DNA from: Candidatus Hungatella pullicola
GTDB taxonomy: Bacteria; Bacillota; Clostridia; Lachnospirales; Lachnospiraceae
Reading direction: 5' to 3'
NCBI GenBank assembly: GCA_019114305.1
Contig: DXFU01000035.1
Coordinates: forward strand, 1-43,829
DNA: 43,829 nt
Shown piece by piece: positions 33,003 to 42,007 of this stretch (positions within the stretch are counted from its first letter, which is position 1; each line of letters starts with the position of its first letter). The translations under genes and the position numbers were made by a program. A model generated the notes under the pieces. The model did not search any database, was not told where the DNA came from, and saw only the letters and a program-made list of their open reading frames with translations.

Positions 33003-34353
33003 CTATGACGCAGCTCCATCTGCCCTTCCCAGCTCATAGCGCAGCTTTCTAAGAATAATCAATGACAGAATTCCAGCAAGAAGGGAAGTTGCCGCAAAGT
33101 TAATCCAGATACCGGTTAATCCCAAAGGCCACAAAGCAGCAATTAAAATCACAGGAAAAATCAGGGCTGTAGATACAGAAATCAAAGAAGCCGGAAGCGG
33201 CTTTTCAATGGCCAGCATATAACTCTGAGTGGCAAAGGAAAGCCACCTTGTAATATAGGTAAGACTGAACAGACGAAGGGCAGGAATAGAAATACGTAAA
33301 ATTTCAGCTCCGGCATCTGCCACAAACATTCTGGTAATCTGCTCTGGCAGAAAAGCAATAACAAATACAGCGGCAATGGAAACAATTCCGCTGGCAGCAA
33401 AACAGCATTTTTCTATGGCACGGACTCTTGAAAATTTCTGGGCTCCCCAGTTATAGCCTACTGCAGGCTGAAGGGAATCACACATTCCGTACAAAAGGGG
33501 CTGAACAAATCCGTCTGCGTACATGAGAATTCCATATACAGATACGGCAGTTTCTCCGCCCATACGAACCAAAATCGCGTTCATCAAAATAGAAGTAATT
33601 CTGCCTGCAATATTATTCAAAAAGTTAGGGCATCCGCAGACAAGAATCTGACGGATCATCCGGATACTAAAACGGGGCCTGCAGAAGCGAAGCAGAGCCT
33701 TTCCCCGTATAAACGGAATAAATGCGAGAAACACACAGATAATCATTCCGAAGCAAGTGGCTAAAGCTGCTGCCCAGATTCCCCATCGAAATACGCCCAG
33801 AAACAAGAACTCTAAAACAGCGCTTAAGACAGACATAAGAAGATTTAAAAACATGCTGCCCCTGATGAATCCGCAGATACGCAGGAAATTATCCATTGCA
33901 AATACAATGGTGCTTAAGGGCGAACAGATGGCGTAAACTCGTAAATACTGCACTGCAAGATCAGCAAACTCTCCTTCCGCTCCCATAAGCCTGATGAGAA
34001 AAGGGGCCCCGGCATACATAACTGCGCCAATCAGCGCGCCGGTGATGACAATCATCAGGCAGGAACAGGTAAAAATATTATGAGCTTCCTGTTCCTGTTT
34101 TTTCCCCAAACAGATAGAAATAGGGATGGCAGATCCTACGCCGATTAGATCAGCCAGAGAGAAATTAATGATAACAAAAGGCATAGCCAAATTAATGGCT
34201 GCAAAAGCGGTTGCTCCTATAAACTGACCTACAAAAATACCGTCAATGGTTTGATAAAGGGCTGATGCAAGCATGCTGATGGCTCCAGGTATGGAAGCTA
34301 AAAAAAATAACTTCAATGGGGGGGGTTTTTGAAAATAATGCTGTCGAATTCAT
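33003..34353 (-). CDS. MATE family efflux transporter, frame interrupted at a poly-C tract
   Basis: A membrane antiporter with about twelve segments that expels drugs or other cations. LFFLASIPGAISMLASALYQTIDGIFVGQFIG is the normal MATE start, and the middle has CGCPNFLNNIAGRI typical of the second half. The best start is ATG 34353 with GGAGG before it. That frame reads MNSTALFSKTPP and is thrown out of frame after eight C (34318-34325) and stops after about 36 codons. With seven C it would read TPPLKLFFLAS, exactly as expected. In this sequence the long frame could only start at a TTG (34316) without a ribosome site. It is either phase-variable, a mutation, or a base-calling error. It lies downstream of marR. 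Confidence 0.85.
34318..34325 (-). repeat. Eight-base poly-C tract in the MATE start region
   Basis: Eight C on the minus strand (preceded by five A) lie at codons 10-12 from the well-supported ATG. A change of one base would restore the frame, so slippage here would switch the gene on or off. Confidence 0.6.
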
Positions 34354-34476
34354 ACTGATTCCTCCTTCTACTTGAATTATATTTGCCCCGACTGTTATCC
34401 GCGCAAAAAAATCGCCCAATTATCATTCCAATAACCGGGCACAGCCGACATCTTATCCAGTGAGATAAAAGTCTCC

Positions 34477-34959
34477 TTACTTGTCCAGAGACATACTGCT
34501 TTCTGATGACGGGTCTGATATTTTATTTACTTCAGTTTGCAGAAGTTCCACATATTTTCGGGTCAGAGACAGCAACTGATCTCTTTCTTCTTTTGCCAAT
34601 CCCCGGATGGCTCTTTGCTCTGCAAGAACCAAAACGGTAATGACTCTTTGTGTCAGCTCCGTTCCTTTTTCCGTTAAAACAACCAACTTGTTTTTCTTAT
34701 TTCCAGAAATAGGATCCAGCTGTATCAATCCCTGTTTCTCCAAATTTTTCAATGCTGAATTAATGGTCTGCGGCGGGCAGTGCCAAAGAGCACAAAACTC
34801 TCTCTGAGTATAGGGCACATTGCTTTCATAAAGAGAATAAAGCAGCCACAAAGCAGCGTCTGAAATGTTCTTGCTTTTTGCATATTCATGGTAAATCTGG
34901 TCTATTTCTTTATACAGCTGATTAAATGCCGCCAGCTGACCTGTAATAAGTGTTTCCAT
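34477..34959 (-). CDS. MarR family transcriptional regulator
   Basis: A 160-residue winged-helix regulator. The recognition helix region reads TQREFCALWHCPPQTINSALKNLEKQGLI (about 49-77), followed by the wing KKNKLVVLTEKG. The ATG at 34959 has GGAGG five bases upstream; an ATG at 34971 is an alternative. It precedes the MATE gene and probably represses both, with ligands of the pump as inducers. Confidence 0.92.
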   Translation of the reverse strand: METLITGQLAAFNQLYKEIDQIYHEYAKSKNISDAALWLLYSLYESNVPYTQREFCALWHCPPQTINSALKNLEKQGLIQLDPISGNKKNKLVVLTEKGTELTQRVITVLVLAEQRAIRGLAKEERDQLLSLTRKYVELLQTEVNKISDPSSESSMSLDK

Positions 34960-34981
34960 TCGGTCCTCCATTTCATCCGAA

Positions 34982-35008
34982 TCCGGACATTCTGCATTAT
35001 AATCCGGA
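34982..35008. promoter_or_regulatory. Paired TCCGGA sites, candidate MarR operator
   Basis: The palindrome TCCGGA occurs at 34982-34987 and 35003-35008, 21 bases apart, flanking the -10 of the marR promoter. The place and the two-turn spacing suit autorepression. Confidence 0.45.
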
Positions 35009-35024
35009 AACAGACAAATGTCAA
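34996..35024 (-). promoter_or_regulatory. Promoter of marR
   Basis: On the minus strand perfect TTGACA (35019-35024) and TATAAT (34996-35001) are 17 bases apart. Confidence 0.85.
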
Positions 35025-35091
35025 CATGCAGATTTTATCTCATTACTTGCTGTTTATTGCCTTTATTTTCTTAAGTTTTTTTAAAATACAG

Positions 35092-35120
35092 TTGACATCT
35101 TTGTTTTTTTTGAATATAAT
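35092..35120 (+). promoter_or_regulatory. Promoter of the tryptophan operon
   Basis: Perfect TTGACA (35092-35097) and TATAAT (35115-35120) are 17 bases apart. The start at about 35127 gives a leader of about 425 bases before trpE, which holds the T-box. Confidence 0.9.
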
Positions 35121-35149
35121 CCCATATAAGCAAAAAACACAAACCATTG

Positions 35150-35440
35150 AACAGGAGTAAGTAAGACGTTTTCGTCATGCGCAGAGAGCTTCCGGCTGGT
35201 GTAAGGAAGCGTTGGTGTTTCGTCTGAATGGACCTGGGAGGGCGGCTTGAAACTGGTTCCAGCAAATCCAGGAGTAGATGTCGACGGGTTTCCTATCCGT
35301 TATCAAGGGGAGGCGTATGTTAGTACGCTGCGAGCGGGCGAACTGTATTTTCGTCAATCAGGGTGGTACCGCAGAGGTTTATGAATTTAGACCCCTGTCC
35401 CTTTTATCTATTTATATAGATAGAGGGACAGGGGTTTTTT
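35150..35440 (+). promoter_or_regulatory. Tryptophan-specific T-box leader RNA
   Basis: The leader before trpE has the parts of a T-box switch that senses uncharged tRNA. An AGAGAG/GGCTGGTG distal stem I region lies at about 35180-35206. The specifier appears in GAATGGACC, followed by GGGAG; TGG at 35229-35231 is the Trp codon. The T-box sequence AGGGTGGTACCGC is at 35360-35372 and would form the antiterminator with the tRNA acceptor end. The terminator follows at once. Uncharged tRNA-Trp should thus permit transcription of the trp genes. Confidence 0.92.
35392..35440 (+). terminator. Regulated terminator of the T-box
   Basis: CCCCTGTCCC (35392-35401) pairs with GGGACAGGGG (35425-35434), and further pairs fill the stem; TTTTTT follows. 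It forms when tRNA-Trp is charged. Confidence 0.92.
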
Positions 35441-35552
35441 ATTTTACCAGTCCCTGTCATTTCCAGTTCTCCCAGTGAAAGCTTAGTAAAATCCTTTCAC
35501 ATTTCTTCCCCTTTCTCCCAGCTCCTGTTTCCGGCAGGAAAGGAGCTTCTAT

Positions 35553-37034
35553 ATGAAAATCACACCGGACAGCAAACAGATCCAGACTCTGGCTAAAGAG
35601 TATTCTGTAGTACCAATCTGCAGGGAGCTGTTTGCAGACATCACCACACCCATTTCCATTTTGAAAAATCTGGCCAGAGAAAGCAGCCTGTACTTCCTTC
35701 TGGAAAGCGTGGAAGGCCAGGAAAAACGGGGCCGTTACTCCTTTCTTGGCTGCGATCCTGTTATGCGGGTATTCTGCAGAGATCAGGAAGTAACCATTCT
35801 TCCTATGGAACATGGAGTCTGCCAAAATCCACACCATGTCCACACGTCCCGCCCCTTTGATGTTTTAAGAGATATTTTAAAGAGTTTCCGTGCCCCAAAG
35901 CTTTCACAGCTTCCTCCTTTTACCGGAGGATTTGTAGGATATTTCGCTTACTCAATGATTGGATACTGGGAACCCTCCCTGACCATCAAAAAGGGATCGG
36001 CCATGGACTTTGATCTGATGCTTTTTGACACAGTAATTGCCTATGATCACCTGACTCAGAAAATTTTTCTTATAGTAAACATGAAAACCGACCATGTTCT
36101 GGAAAATTACGGAAAGGCCTGCGCAAAACTGGAAAAGCTTTCCCGGCTGATTATGGAGGCGCCCAAAGAAACCCAACTGCCTGTCTATCCCAACGTACAA
36201 TTTGCCTGCGATGTTTCCAAAGAGGAATACTGTCAAATGGTTGAGAAAGCAAAAAAGTATATTCAAAACGGTGATATCTTCCAGGCAGTCATATCCAGAC
36301 AATTCAAAAGTCCTTATACCGGCAGTCTTCTCAATGCCTACCGTATGCTGCGAACCACTAATCCTTCCCCCTACATGGTATATCTCCATATAGATAATCT
36401 GGAGATTATGAGTACCTCACCGGAAACCCTGGTTCGTCTTAATGAAGGAAAACTCACTACCTTTCCTGTGGCTGGTTCCCGTCCCCGAGGATCTGATGAA
36501 CAAGAAGATCTCGCGCTGGAAAAGGAACTGTTATCTGACGAGAAGGAACTGGCAGAACACAATATGCTTGTAGATCTGGGCCGAAACGATCTTGGAAAAA
36601 TTTCTCAGTTCTCCACAGTGCAGGTAACAAAATATAAAATGATCCACCGCTACTCTAAAATTATGCACCTATGCTCTCAAGTGGAATCTCAAATTAGAGA
36701 AGGTGAGGATGCGTTCTCCGCTATAGAAGCTGTCCTTCCCGCGGGGACCCTTTCAGGAGCTCCTAAAATCAGAGCCTGTCAGATCATTGAAGAGCTGGAG
36801 CCGGACCCAAGGGGAATCTACGGCGGAGCCCTTGGCTACATTGATTTTACCGGAAACATGGATACCTGTATCGCTATACGTATGGCTGTAAAAGAAAACA
36901 ACCAAGTCTATGTCCAGGCCGGAGGCGGAATTGTGGCGGACAGCATTCCGGAAAAGGAATACGAGGAATCTGCCAATAAAGCCAAGGCTGTTATACAGGC
37001 TATAGAACAGATGAGGGAGGTTACAGAAGAATGA
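35553..37034 (+). CDS. trpE: Anthranilate synthase component I
   Basis: A 493-residue chorismate-using enzyme that makes anthranilate with ammonia from TrpG. LLESVEGQEKRGRYSFLG near residue 50 carries the LLES motif of the tryptophan feedback site. The C-terminal chorismate-binding domain has NGDIFQAVISRQF, STSPETLVRL, FPVAGSRPRG, AEHNMLVDLGRNDLG and LPAGTLSGAPKIRA. AAAGGAG lies before the ATG. First gene of the trp operon; its last four bases overlap trpG. Confidence 0.97.
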   Translation: MKITPDSKQIQTLAKEYSVVPICRELFADITTPISILKNLARESSLYFLLESVEGQEKRGRYSFLGCDPVMRVFCRDQEVTILPMEHGVCQNPHHVHTSRPFDVLRDILKSFRAPKLSQLPPFTGGFVGYFAYSMIGYWEPSLTIKKGSAMDFDLMLFDTVIAYDHLTQKIFLIVNMKTDHVLENYGKACAKLEKLSRLIMEAPKETQLPVYPNVQFACDVSKEEYCQMVEKAKKYIQNGDIFQAVISRQFKSPYTGSLLNAYRMLRTTNPSPYMVYLHIDNLEIMSTSPETLVRLNEGKLTTFPVAGSRPRGSDEQEDLALEKELLSDEKELAEHNMLVDLGRNDLGKISQFSTVQVTKYKMIHRYSKIMHLCSQVESQIREGEDAFSAIEAVLPAGTLSGAPKIRACQIIEELEPDPRGIYGGALGYIDFTGNMDTCIAIRMAVKENNQVYVQAGGGIVADSIPEKEYEESANKAKAVIQAIEQMREVTEE

Positions 37035-37612
37035 TTCTGATCATTGACAACTACGACAGTTTTTCCTACAACTTGTTCCAGCTTTTGGGAGAATTAGAGC
37101 CGGATATTCAGGTTGTGAGAAACGACCAGATATCCTTAACCGAAATCATGGAACGCAGCCCCTCTTGTCTGGTTCTTTCTCCCGGTCCCGGCCATCCAAA
37201 GGACGCGGGAATCTGCGAAGATGCCATTAAAAATCTCTCCGGGAAAATTCCCATTCTCGGCGTATGTCTGGGACATCAGGCCATCTGCCATGCTTTCGGT
37301 GCTTCTATTGTCCGTGCCTCAAAACTGATGCATGGCAAGCAGAGCCTGATTTCCATTGATACTTCCTCTCCTATTTTTCAGGGGCTGAAGAATCCATTTT
37401 CTGCTGCCAGATACCACTCCCTTGCAGCAGAAAAAAGCAGTCTTCCTTCCTGTCTTAAGGTCATCGCTGCAGACCCTGACGGAGAGATTATGGCTGTTTC
37501 CCACAGGGATTATCCGGTTTTCGGTCTGCAGTTCCATCCGGAATCCATTCTGACTCCGGAAGGCAGAACCATATTAAAAAATTTCTTATTCATCAAGGAG
37601 GTAATCTTATGA
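37031..37612 (+). CDS. trpG: Anthranilate synthase component II, glutamine amidotransferase
   Basis: A 193-residue class I amidotransferase that passes ammonia to TrpE. DNYDSFSYNLFQLLGE opens the protein, the nucleophile Cys is in GVCLGHQAICHAFG, and the His-Glu pair is in FGLQFHPES. It overlaps trpE and trpD by ATGA at both ends and is not fused to trpD. Use in folate synthesis as well (PabA role) is possible. Confidence 0.96.
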   Translation: MILIIDNYDSFSYNLFQLLGELEPDIQVVRNDQISLTEIMERSPSCLVLSPGPGHPKDAGICEDAIKNLSGKIPILGVCLGHQAICHAFGASIVRASKLMHGKQSLISIDTSSPIFQGLKNPFSAARYHSLAAEKSSLPSCLKVIAADPDGEIMAVSHRDYPVFGLQFHPESILTPEGRTILKNFLFIKEVIL

Positions 37613-38628
37613 TTCAGCAGGCTATTCACAATATTATAGAAGGACAGGATTTAAGCTTTCAAGCAGCAAAAGAGGTGATGAATGAAATTATGAGCGGAAA
37701 GACAACTCCCGCACAGATGGCCTCCTTTCTCACTGCTCTTAGAATGAAAGGAGAAACCATTGACGAGATTACCGCCTGCGCCACTGTTATGAGAGAGAAA
37801 GCTGCCAAAATGGCTCCTGGCTTTGCAGTCATTGACATTGTCGGAACCGGTGGAGACGAGGCAGGCACTTTTAATATTTCAACCACCAGCGCCTTCGTAG
37901 CTGCGGCAGGAGGCGTTCCCGTAGCAAAGCATGGAAACCGCAGTGTCTCCAGCAAAAGCGGAGCTGCCGATGTACTGGAACGTTTAGGCTGTCCTCTCAC
38001 CCTTACGGCAGCACAGGCAGAAACGGTTCTTCTTAAAACCGGTATGTGCTTCCTTTTTGCCCAGTCCTACCACTCCTCCATGAAATACGCCGGTCCAGTA
38101 AGAAAAGAGCTGGGAGTCAGAACAATCTTTAACATCCTTGGACCATTGGCCAATCCGGCAGGAGCCACTATGCAGCTTCTGGGGGTTTATGACAAAAATC
38201 TGGTGGAACCTTTAGCCAAAGTTTTAAGCAATCTGGGCGTTAAACGGGGACTGGTAGTATGCGGCAGCGATGGATTGGATGAAGCCACCGTAACAGGTCC
38301 CACAAAAGTCTGCGAAATCCGTTTCGGACAGCTGACCCCATACGAAATTACCCCAGAACAATTTGGACTGCCCCGCTGTCAGCTTTCTGACTTAAAAGGA
38401 GGAAGCCCGGAAGAAAATGCTGCAATCACCAAAGAAATTCTTACCGGCGTTTTAAGAGGACCCAAAAGAGATATTGTAATCTTAAATTCCGCTTTAAGTC
38501 TTTATCTTGGAATTGACGGCTGTACCATTAAAGACTGCATCTCCATGGCAGAAGATATCATTGATTCCGGAAAAGCCGCACGCAAGCTGGAAGAATTTAT
38601 AAAGGCAGGAAAGGAGGCGGTTCTGTGA
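37609..38628 (+). CDS. trpD: Anthranilate phosphoribosyltransferase
   Basis: A 339-residue enzyme that joins anthranilate with PRPP. The PRPP loop DIVGTGGDEAGTFNISTT (about 81-98) and AKHGNRSVSSKSGAADVLE are diagnostic; VRKELGVRTIFNILGPLANP follows. It overlaps its neighbours by four bases on each side. Confidence 0.97.
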   Translation: MIQQAIHNIIEGQDLSFQAAKEVMNEIMSGKTTPAQMASFLTALRMKGETIDEITACATVMREKAAKMAPGFAVIDIVGTGGDEAGTFNISTTSAFVAAAGGVPVAKHGNRSVSSKSGAADVLERLGCPLTLTAAQAETVLLKTGMCFLFAQSYHSSMKYAGPVRKELGVRTIFNILGPLANPAGATMQLLGVYDKNLVEPLAKVLSNLGVKRGLVVCGSDGLDEATVTGPTKVCEIRFGQLTPYEITPEQFGLPRCQLSDLKGGSPEENAAITKEILTGVLRGPKRDIVILNSALSLYLGIDGCTIKDCISMAEDIIDSGKAARKLEEFIKAGKEAVL

Positions 38629-39419
38629 TTTTAGACACGCTGGCCCGTCTCTCCCGTGAAAGAGTAAAGGAAGACAAAAAAAATATCAGTCTGGAGGAAA
38701 TGAAAACTCTCGCCTTTAAGGCTGCAGACCATTTTCCAAGGCCTGCCTTTGCCTTCGAAAATGCTCTTCGTCAGGAAGGAATTTCTTTAATCTGCGAAGT
38801 CAAAAAGGCATCTCCCTCTAAGGGCATTATTGCAAAAGATTTCCCCTGGCTGGAAATTGCCAAAGAATATGAGGCTGCGGGAGCCAGTTCCATTTCCGTT
38901 CTCACAGAACCGGAATATTTTCTCGGACAGAACCGATATCTTCAGGAAATCAGCTCCAACGTATCTGTTCCTGTTCTTCGAAAAGACTTTACTGTAGATC
39001 TGTACCAGATTTATCAGGCCAAAGCCCTTGGTGCTGATGCTGTTCTTCTTATCTGCTCTCTTCTTACAGAGGAGTTTTTAGTCAAAGCCTATGACATATG
39101 CCGCCTCCTGGGTCTTTCCCCTCTCACAGAAACCCACACAGAGGAAGAAATCAAAATGGCCATCAGGGCCGGAGCCTCCATAATCGGAGTTAATAACCGA
39201 AACCTTAAGAATTTCCAGGTAGATACAGAAAACAGCCTTTATCTTCGTTCCCTTATTCCTCCCAGCATTCTGTTTGTGGCCGAAAGCGGAATCACCAGTC
39301 CCTTCCAGTTATCTTCTCTGAAAGCAGTAAAGGCTGATGCCGTGCTTATAGGAGAAGCCCTGATGCGTTCTTCCAATCGAAAGGAACTGCTCGGCCAACT
39401 CCGGGAGGCCTGCCTATGA
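38625..39419 (+). CDS. trpC: Indole-3-glycerol phosphate synthase
   Basis: A 264-residue TIM barrel. ICEVKKASPSKGII carries the catalytic lysine, VPVLRKDFTVD and IIGVNNRNLKNFQVD are conserved, and FVAESGI closes the site. It starts with a GTG that overlaps the trpD stop (GTGA). Length is normal and it is not fused to trpF. Confidence 0.97.
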   Translation: MILDTLARLSRERVKEDKKNISLEEMKTLAFKAADHFPRPAFAFENALRQEGISLICEVKKASPSKGIIAKDFPWLEIAKEYEAAGASSISVLTEPEYFLGQNRYLQEISSNVSVPVLRKDFTVDLYQIYQAKALGADAVLLICSLLTEEFLVKAYDICRLLGLSPLTETHTEEEIKMAIRAGASIIGVNNRNLKNFQVDTENSLYLRSLIPPSILFVAESGITSPFQLSSLKAVKADAVLIGEALMRSSNRKELLGQLREACL

Positions 39420-40039
39420 AAAAAATAAAAATATGCGGTCTGACCAGGAAAGAGGAGATTGAGGCTGTTAATCTCTGCCTTCCTGACTATGCTGGATTCG
39501 TATTTGCCCCCGGCAGGCATCAGATTTCTCCTTCCCGTGCAAAGGAATTAAAATCCATTCTTTCTCCTTCTATTCCTGCAGTCGGTGTATTTGTAAACAG
39601 CCCTGTATCTCAAATCTGCAGCCTGGCAGATAACGGGGTTTTGGATCTGATTCAGCTTCACGGCAATGAAAATGAGGACTATACCCGCACCCTGAAAAAG
39701 CTTCTCCCTGATATTCCCGTAATCCGTGCCTTCCGGATTCTCTCAGAAACTTCTGAGGAGACTTTTTCCAATGCCTTTTCCTACCCTTCAGATTACCTGC
39801 TCTTTGATACCTTTACCAAAAATCAGTACGGAGGCAGCGGCCTTGCCTTTGACTGGTCTCTCATTCCTCCCTGTCCCAGGCCCTATTTTTTGGCTGGCGG
39901 AATTGGAATCAGCAATGTGGAACAAGCTGCCGCCCTTCCGGCCTTCTGTCTGGATATCAGCAGCTCTGTGGAGACCCGGGGGAAAAAAGATTTCAGGAAA
40001 ATTCAGCAAATAATAGAAAAAGTAAGGAGTGTATCTTAA
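39416..40039 (+). CDS. trpF: Phosphoribosylanthranilate isomerase
   Basis: A 207-residue TIM barrel that carries out the Amadori rearrangement of phosphoribosylanthranilate. IKICGLTR holds the catalytic Cys, DLIQLHGNE and [20 protein letters not shown] are typical, the latter with the catalytic Asp. ATGA overlap with trpC; its stop shares one base with the trpB start. Confidence 0.95.
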   Translation: MKKIKICGLTRKEEIEAVNLCLPDYAGFVFAPGRHQISPSRAKELKSILSPSIPAVGVFVNSPVSQICSLADNGVLDLIQLHGNENEDYTRTLKKLLPDIPVIRAFRILSETSEETFSNAFSYPSDYLLFDTFTKNQYGGSGLAFDWSLIPPCPRPYFLAGGIGISNVEQAAALPAFCLDISSSVETRGKKDFRKIQQIIEKVRSVS

Positions 40040-41223
40040 TGTCTAAAGGAAAATTCGGAAGCCATGGGGGACAATTTGTCCCCGAAACCTTGATGAACGC
40101 TGTCAATGAACTGGAAAAAGCATATGAGGCCTGTAAAAGCGATCCAAATTTTATCCGGGAACTGGAGGCTCTTCACCGAACCTACACCGGACGGCCCTCT
40201 CTTCTCTACTATGCGGAAAAAATGACCTGCGATCTTGGAGGCGCAAAAATCTATTTAAAGCGGGAAGATTTAAATCATACCGGCTCTCACAAAATTAACA
40301 ATGCTCTTGGTCAAGTACTTCTGGCAAAGAAAATGGGAAAAAACAGAGTCATTGCTGAAACAGGGGCCGGTCAGCACGGCGTAGCCACAGCAACAGCGGC
40401 CGCTCTTATGGGAATGGAATGTGAAATCTACATGGGGAAAGAAGATACAGACCGCCAGGCTCTTAATGTTTACCGTATGGAGCTTTTGGGAGCCAAGGTT
40501 CATCCTGTCACCAGCGGAACCCAAACCCTGAAGGATGCGGTCAATGAAACCCTTCGGGAATGGACCAACCGGGTAGAGGACACACACTATGTTCTTGGTT
40601 CTGTAATGGGACCTCATCCCTTCCCCACAATTGTAAGAGATTTTCAGAGTATCATCGGCAAAGAGGTTCGCAGCCAGATTCTGGAAGCAGAAGGCCGTAT
40701 TCCTGATATGCTCATTGCCTGCGTAGGAGGAGGCAGCAATGCAATGGGACTGTTTTATGATTTTATTAAGGATTCTTCAGTCCGTCTGGTAGGCTGCGAA
40801 GCGGCAGGAAAGGGAATTGACACAGACAAAAATGCTGCCACTATTGCCACAGGCTCTGTGGGGATTTTCCATGGTATGAAATCTTATTTCTGTCAGGATC
40901 AATACGGACAGATCGCTCCGGTATATTCTATTTCTGCCGGTCTGGATTACCCGGGCATCGGACCGGAACACGCATCCCTTTACGACAGCCGCAGAGCCTC
41001 CTATGTTCCAGTCACTGATGACGAGGCAGTGGATGCATTTGAATATCTTTCCCGCACAGAAGGGATTATCCCTGCCATAGAAAGCGCCCATGCCGTAGCC
41101 TATGCCAGAAAAATCGCTCCTTCCATGGGAAAGGATCAGATTATAGTAGTCAATTTATCAGGAAGAGGCGACAAAGATGTGGCGGCAATCGCAAGATACA
41201 GGGGGGTTGAAATCTATGAGTAG
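40039..41223 (+). CDS. trpB: Tryptophan synthase beta chain
   Basis: A 394-residue PLP enzyme that joins indole and serine. [11 protein letters not shown] carries the PLP lysine, [19 protein letters not shown] and [10 protein letters not shown] bind PLP phosphate. The start [16 protein letters not shown] is that of TrpB1. Its end overlaps trpA by eight bases. Confidence 0.98.
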   Translation: MSKGKFGSHGGQFVPETLMNAVNELEKAYEACKSDPNFIRELEALHRTYTGRPSLLYYAEKMTCDLGGAKIYLKREDLNHTGSHKINNALGQVLLAKKMGKNRVIAETGAGQHGVATATAAALMGMECEIYMGKEDTDRQALNVYRMELLGAKVHPVTSGTQTLKDAVNETLREWTNRVEDTHYVLGSVMGPHPFPTIVRDFQSIIGKEVRSQILEAEGRIPDMLIACVGGGSNAMGLFYDFIKDSSVRLVGCEAAGKGIDTDKNAATIATGSVGIFHGMKSYFCQDQYGQIAPVYSISAGLDYPGIGPEHASLYDSRRASYVPVTDDEAVDAFEYLSRTEGIIPAIESAHAVAYARKIAPSMGKDQIIVVNLSGRGDKDVAAIARYRGVEIYE

Positions 41224-41989
41224 AGTCAGAGATGTATTTTCCAAAGGAAAAGCATTTATTCCATTTGTAACAGCGGGAGACCCAAACTTACAGGTAACAG
41301 AGAATCTGATTCCCGCCATGGCTCAGGCAGGCGCAGATTTTATTGAACTGGGGATCCCATTTTCCGACCCGGTGGCAGAAGGAATTGTAATCCAAGAGGC
41401 TGACAAAAGAGCTCTGGATTCTGGAACCACAACAGACAAAATCTTTGATATGGTAAAAAGAGTACGGAAAAAAACAGATGTCCCCCTTGGATTTATGACC
41501 TATATTAATCCCGTTTTTGTCTACGGAAGCAGAACATTTATAGAACGGGCCGCCGATTGCGGCATTGACGCGCTAATTGTTCCGGATATGCCCTTTGAAG
41601 AAAAAGAAGAGCTTCTTCCCTATTGCCATGAATATGGAATAGACTTAATTTCCCTAATTGCTCCTACTTCTAAAGAAAGAATCCAGGCTATAGCCGCAGA
41701 GGCAGAAGGATTTGTTTACTGCGTCTCCTCCATGGGCGTAACAGGTGTTCGACAGGAAATCACCACAGATATCGGCCAGATGGTAGCTCTGGTCAAGAAA
41801 GTTCAGAATATTCCCTGCGCTGTAGGCTTTGGTATTTCCACGCCACAGCAGGCCAAAGCCATGGCCGGTGTTGCAGACGGAATAATCGTTGGAAGTGCCA
41901 TTGTAAAACTCATTGGCCAATATGGGGAAAACTGTGTGGATCCCGTATGCCAGTATGTGAAAAAAATGAAGGAAGCCGTTTCGCTATAA
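41216..41989 (+). CDS. trpA: Tryptophan synthase alpha chain
   Basis: A 257-residue TIM barrel that releases indole from indole glycerol phosphate. [15 protein letters not shown] carries both catalytic acids. [28 protein letters not shown] and [11 protein letters not shown] are typical. ATG 41216, inside the trpB end, with a G-run upstream, is chosen over an in-frame ATG 13 codons earlier that lies deeper within trpB. Last gene of the operon. Confidence 0.97.
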   Translation: MSRVRDVFSKGKAFIPFVTAGDPNLQVTENLIPAMAQAGADFIELGIPFSDPVAEGIVIQEADKRALDSGTTTDKIFDMVKRVRKKTDVPLGFMTYINPVFVYGSRTFIERAADCGIDALIVPDMPFEEKEELLPYCHEYGIDLISLIAPTSKERIQAIAAEAEGFVYCVSSMGVTGVRQEITTDIGQMVALVKKVQNIPCAVGFGISTPQQAKAMAGVADGIIVGSAIVKLIGQYGENCVDPVCQYVKKMKEAVSL

Positions 41990-42004
41990 CGGCTTTCCTT
42001 TTGA
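41971..42004. terminator. Terminator at the end of the trp operon
   Basis: AAGCCGTT and AACGGCTT form a stem of 8 bases that overlaps the trpA stop codon; TTCCTTTT follows. It probably also serves the converging ABC exporter gene. Confidence 0.65.
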
Positions 42005-42007
42005 CTT

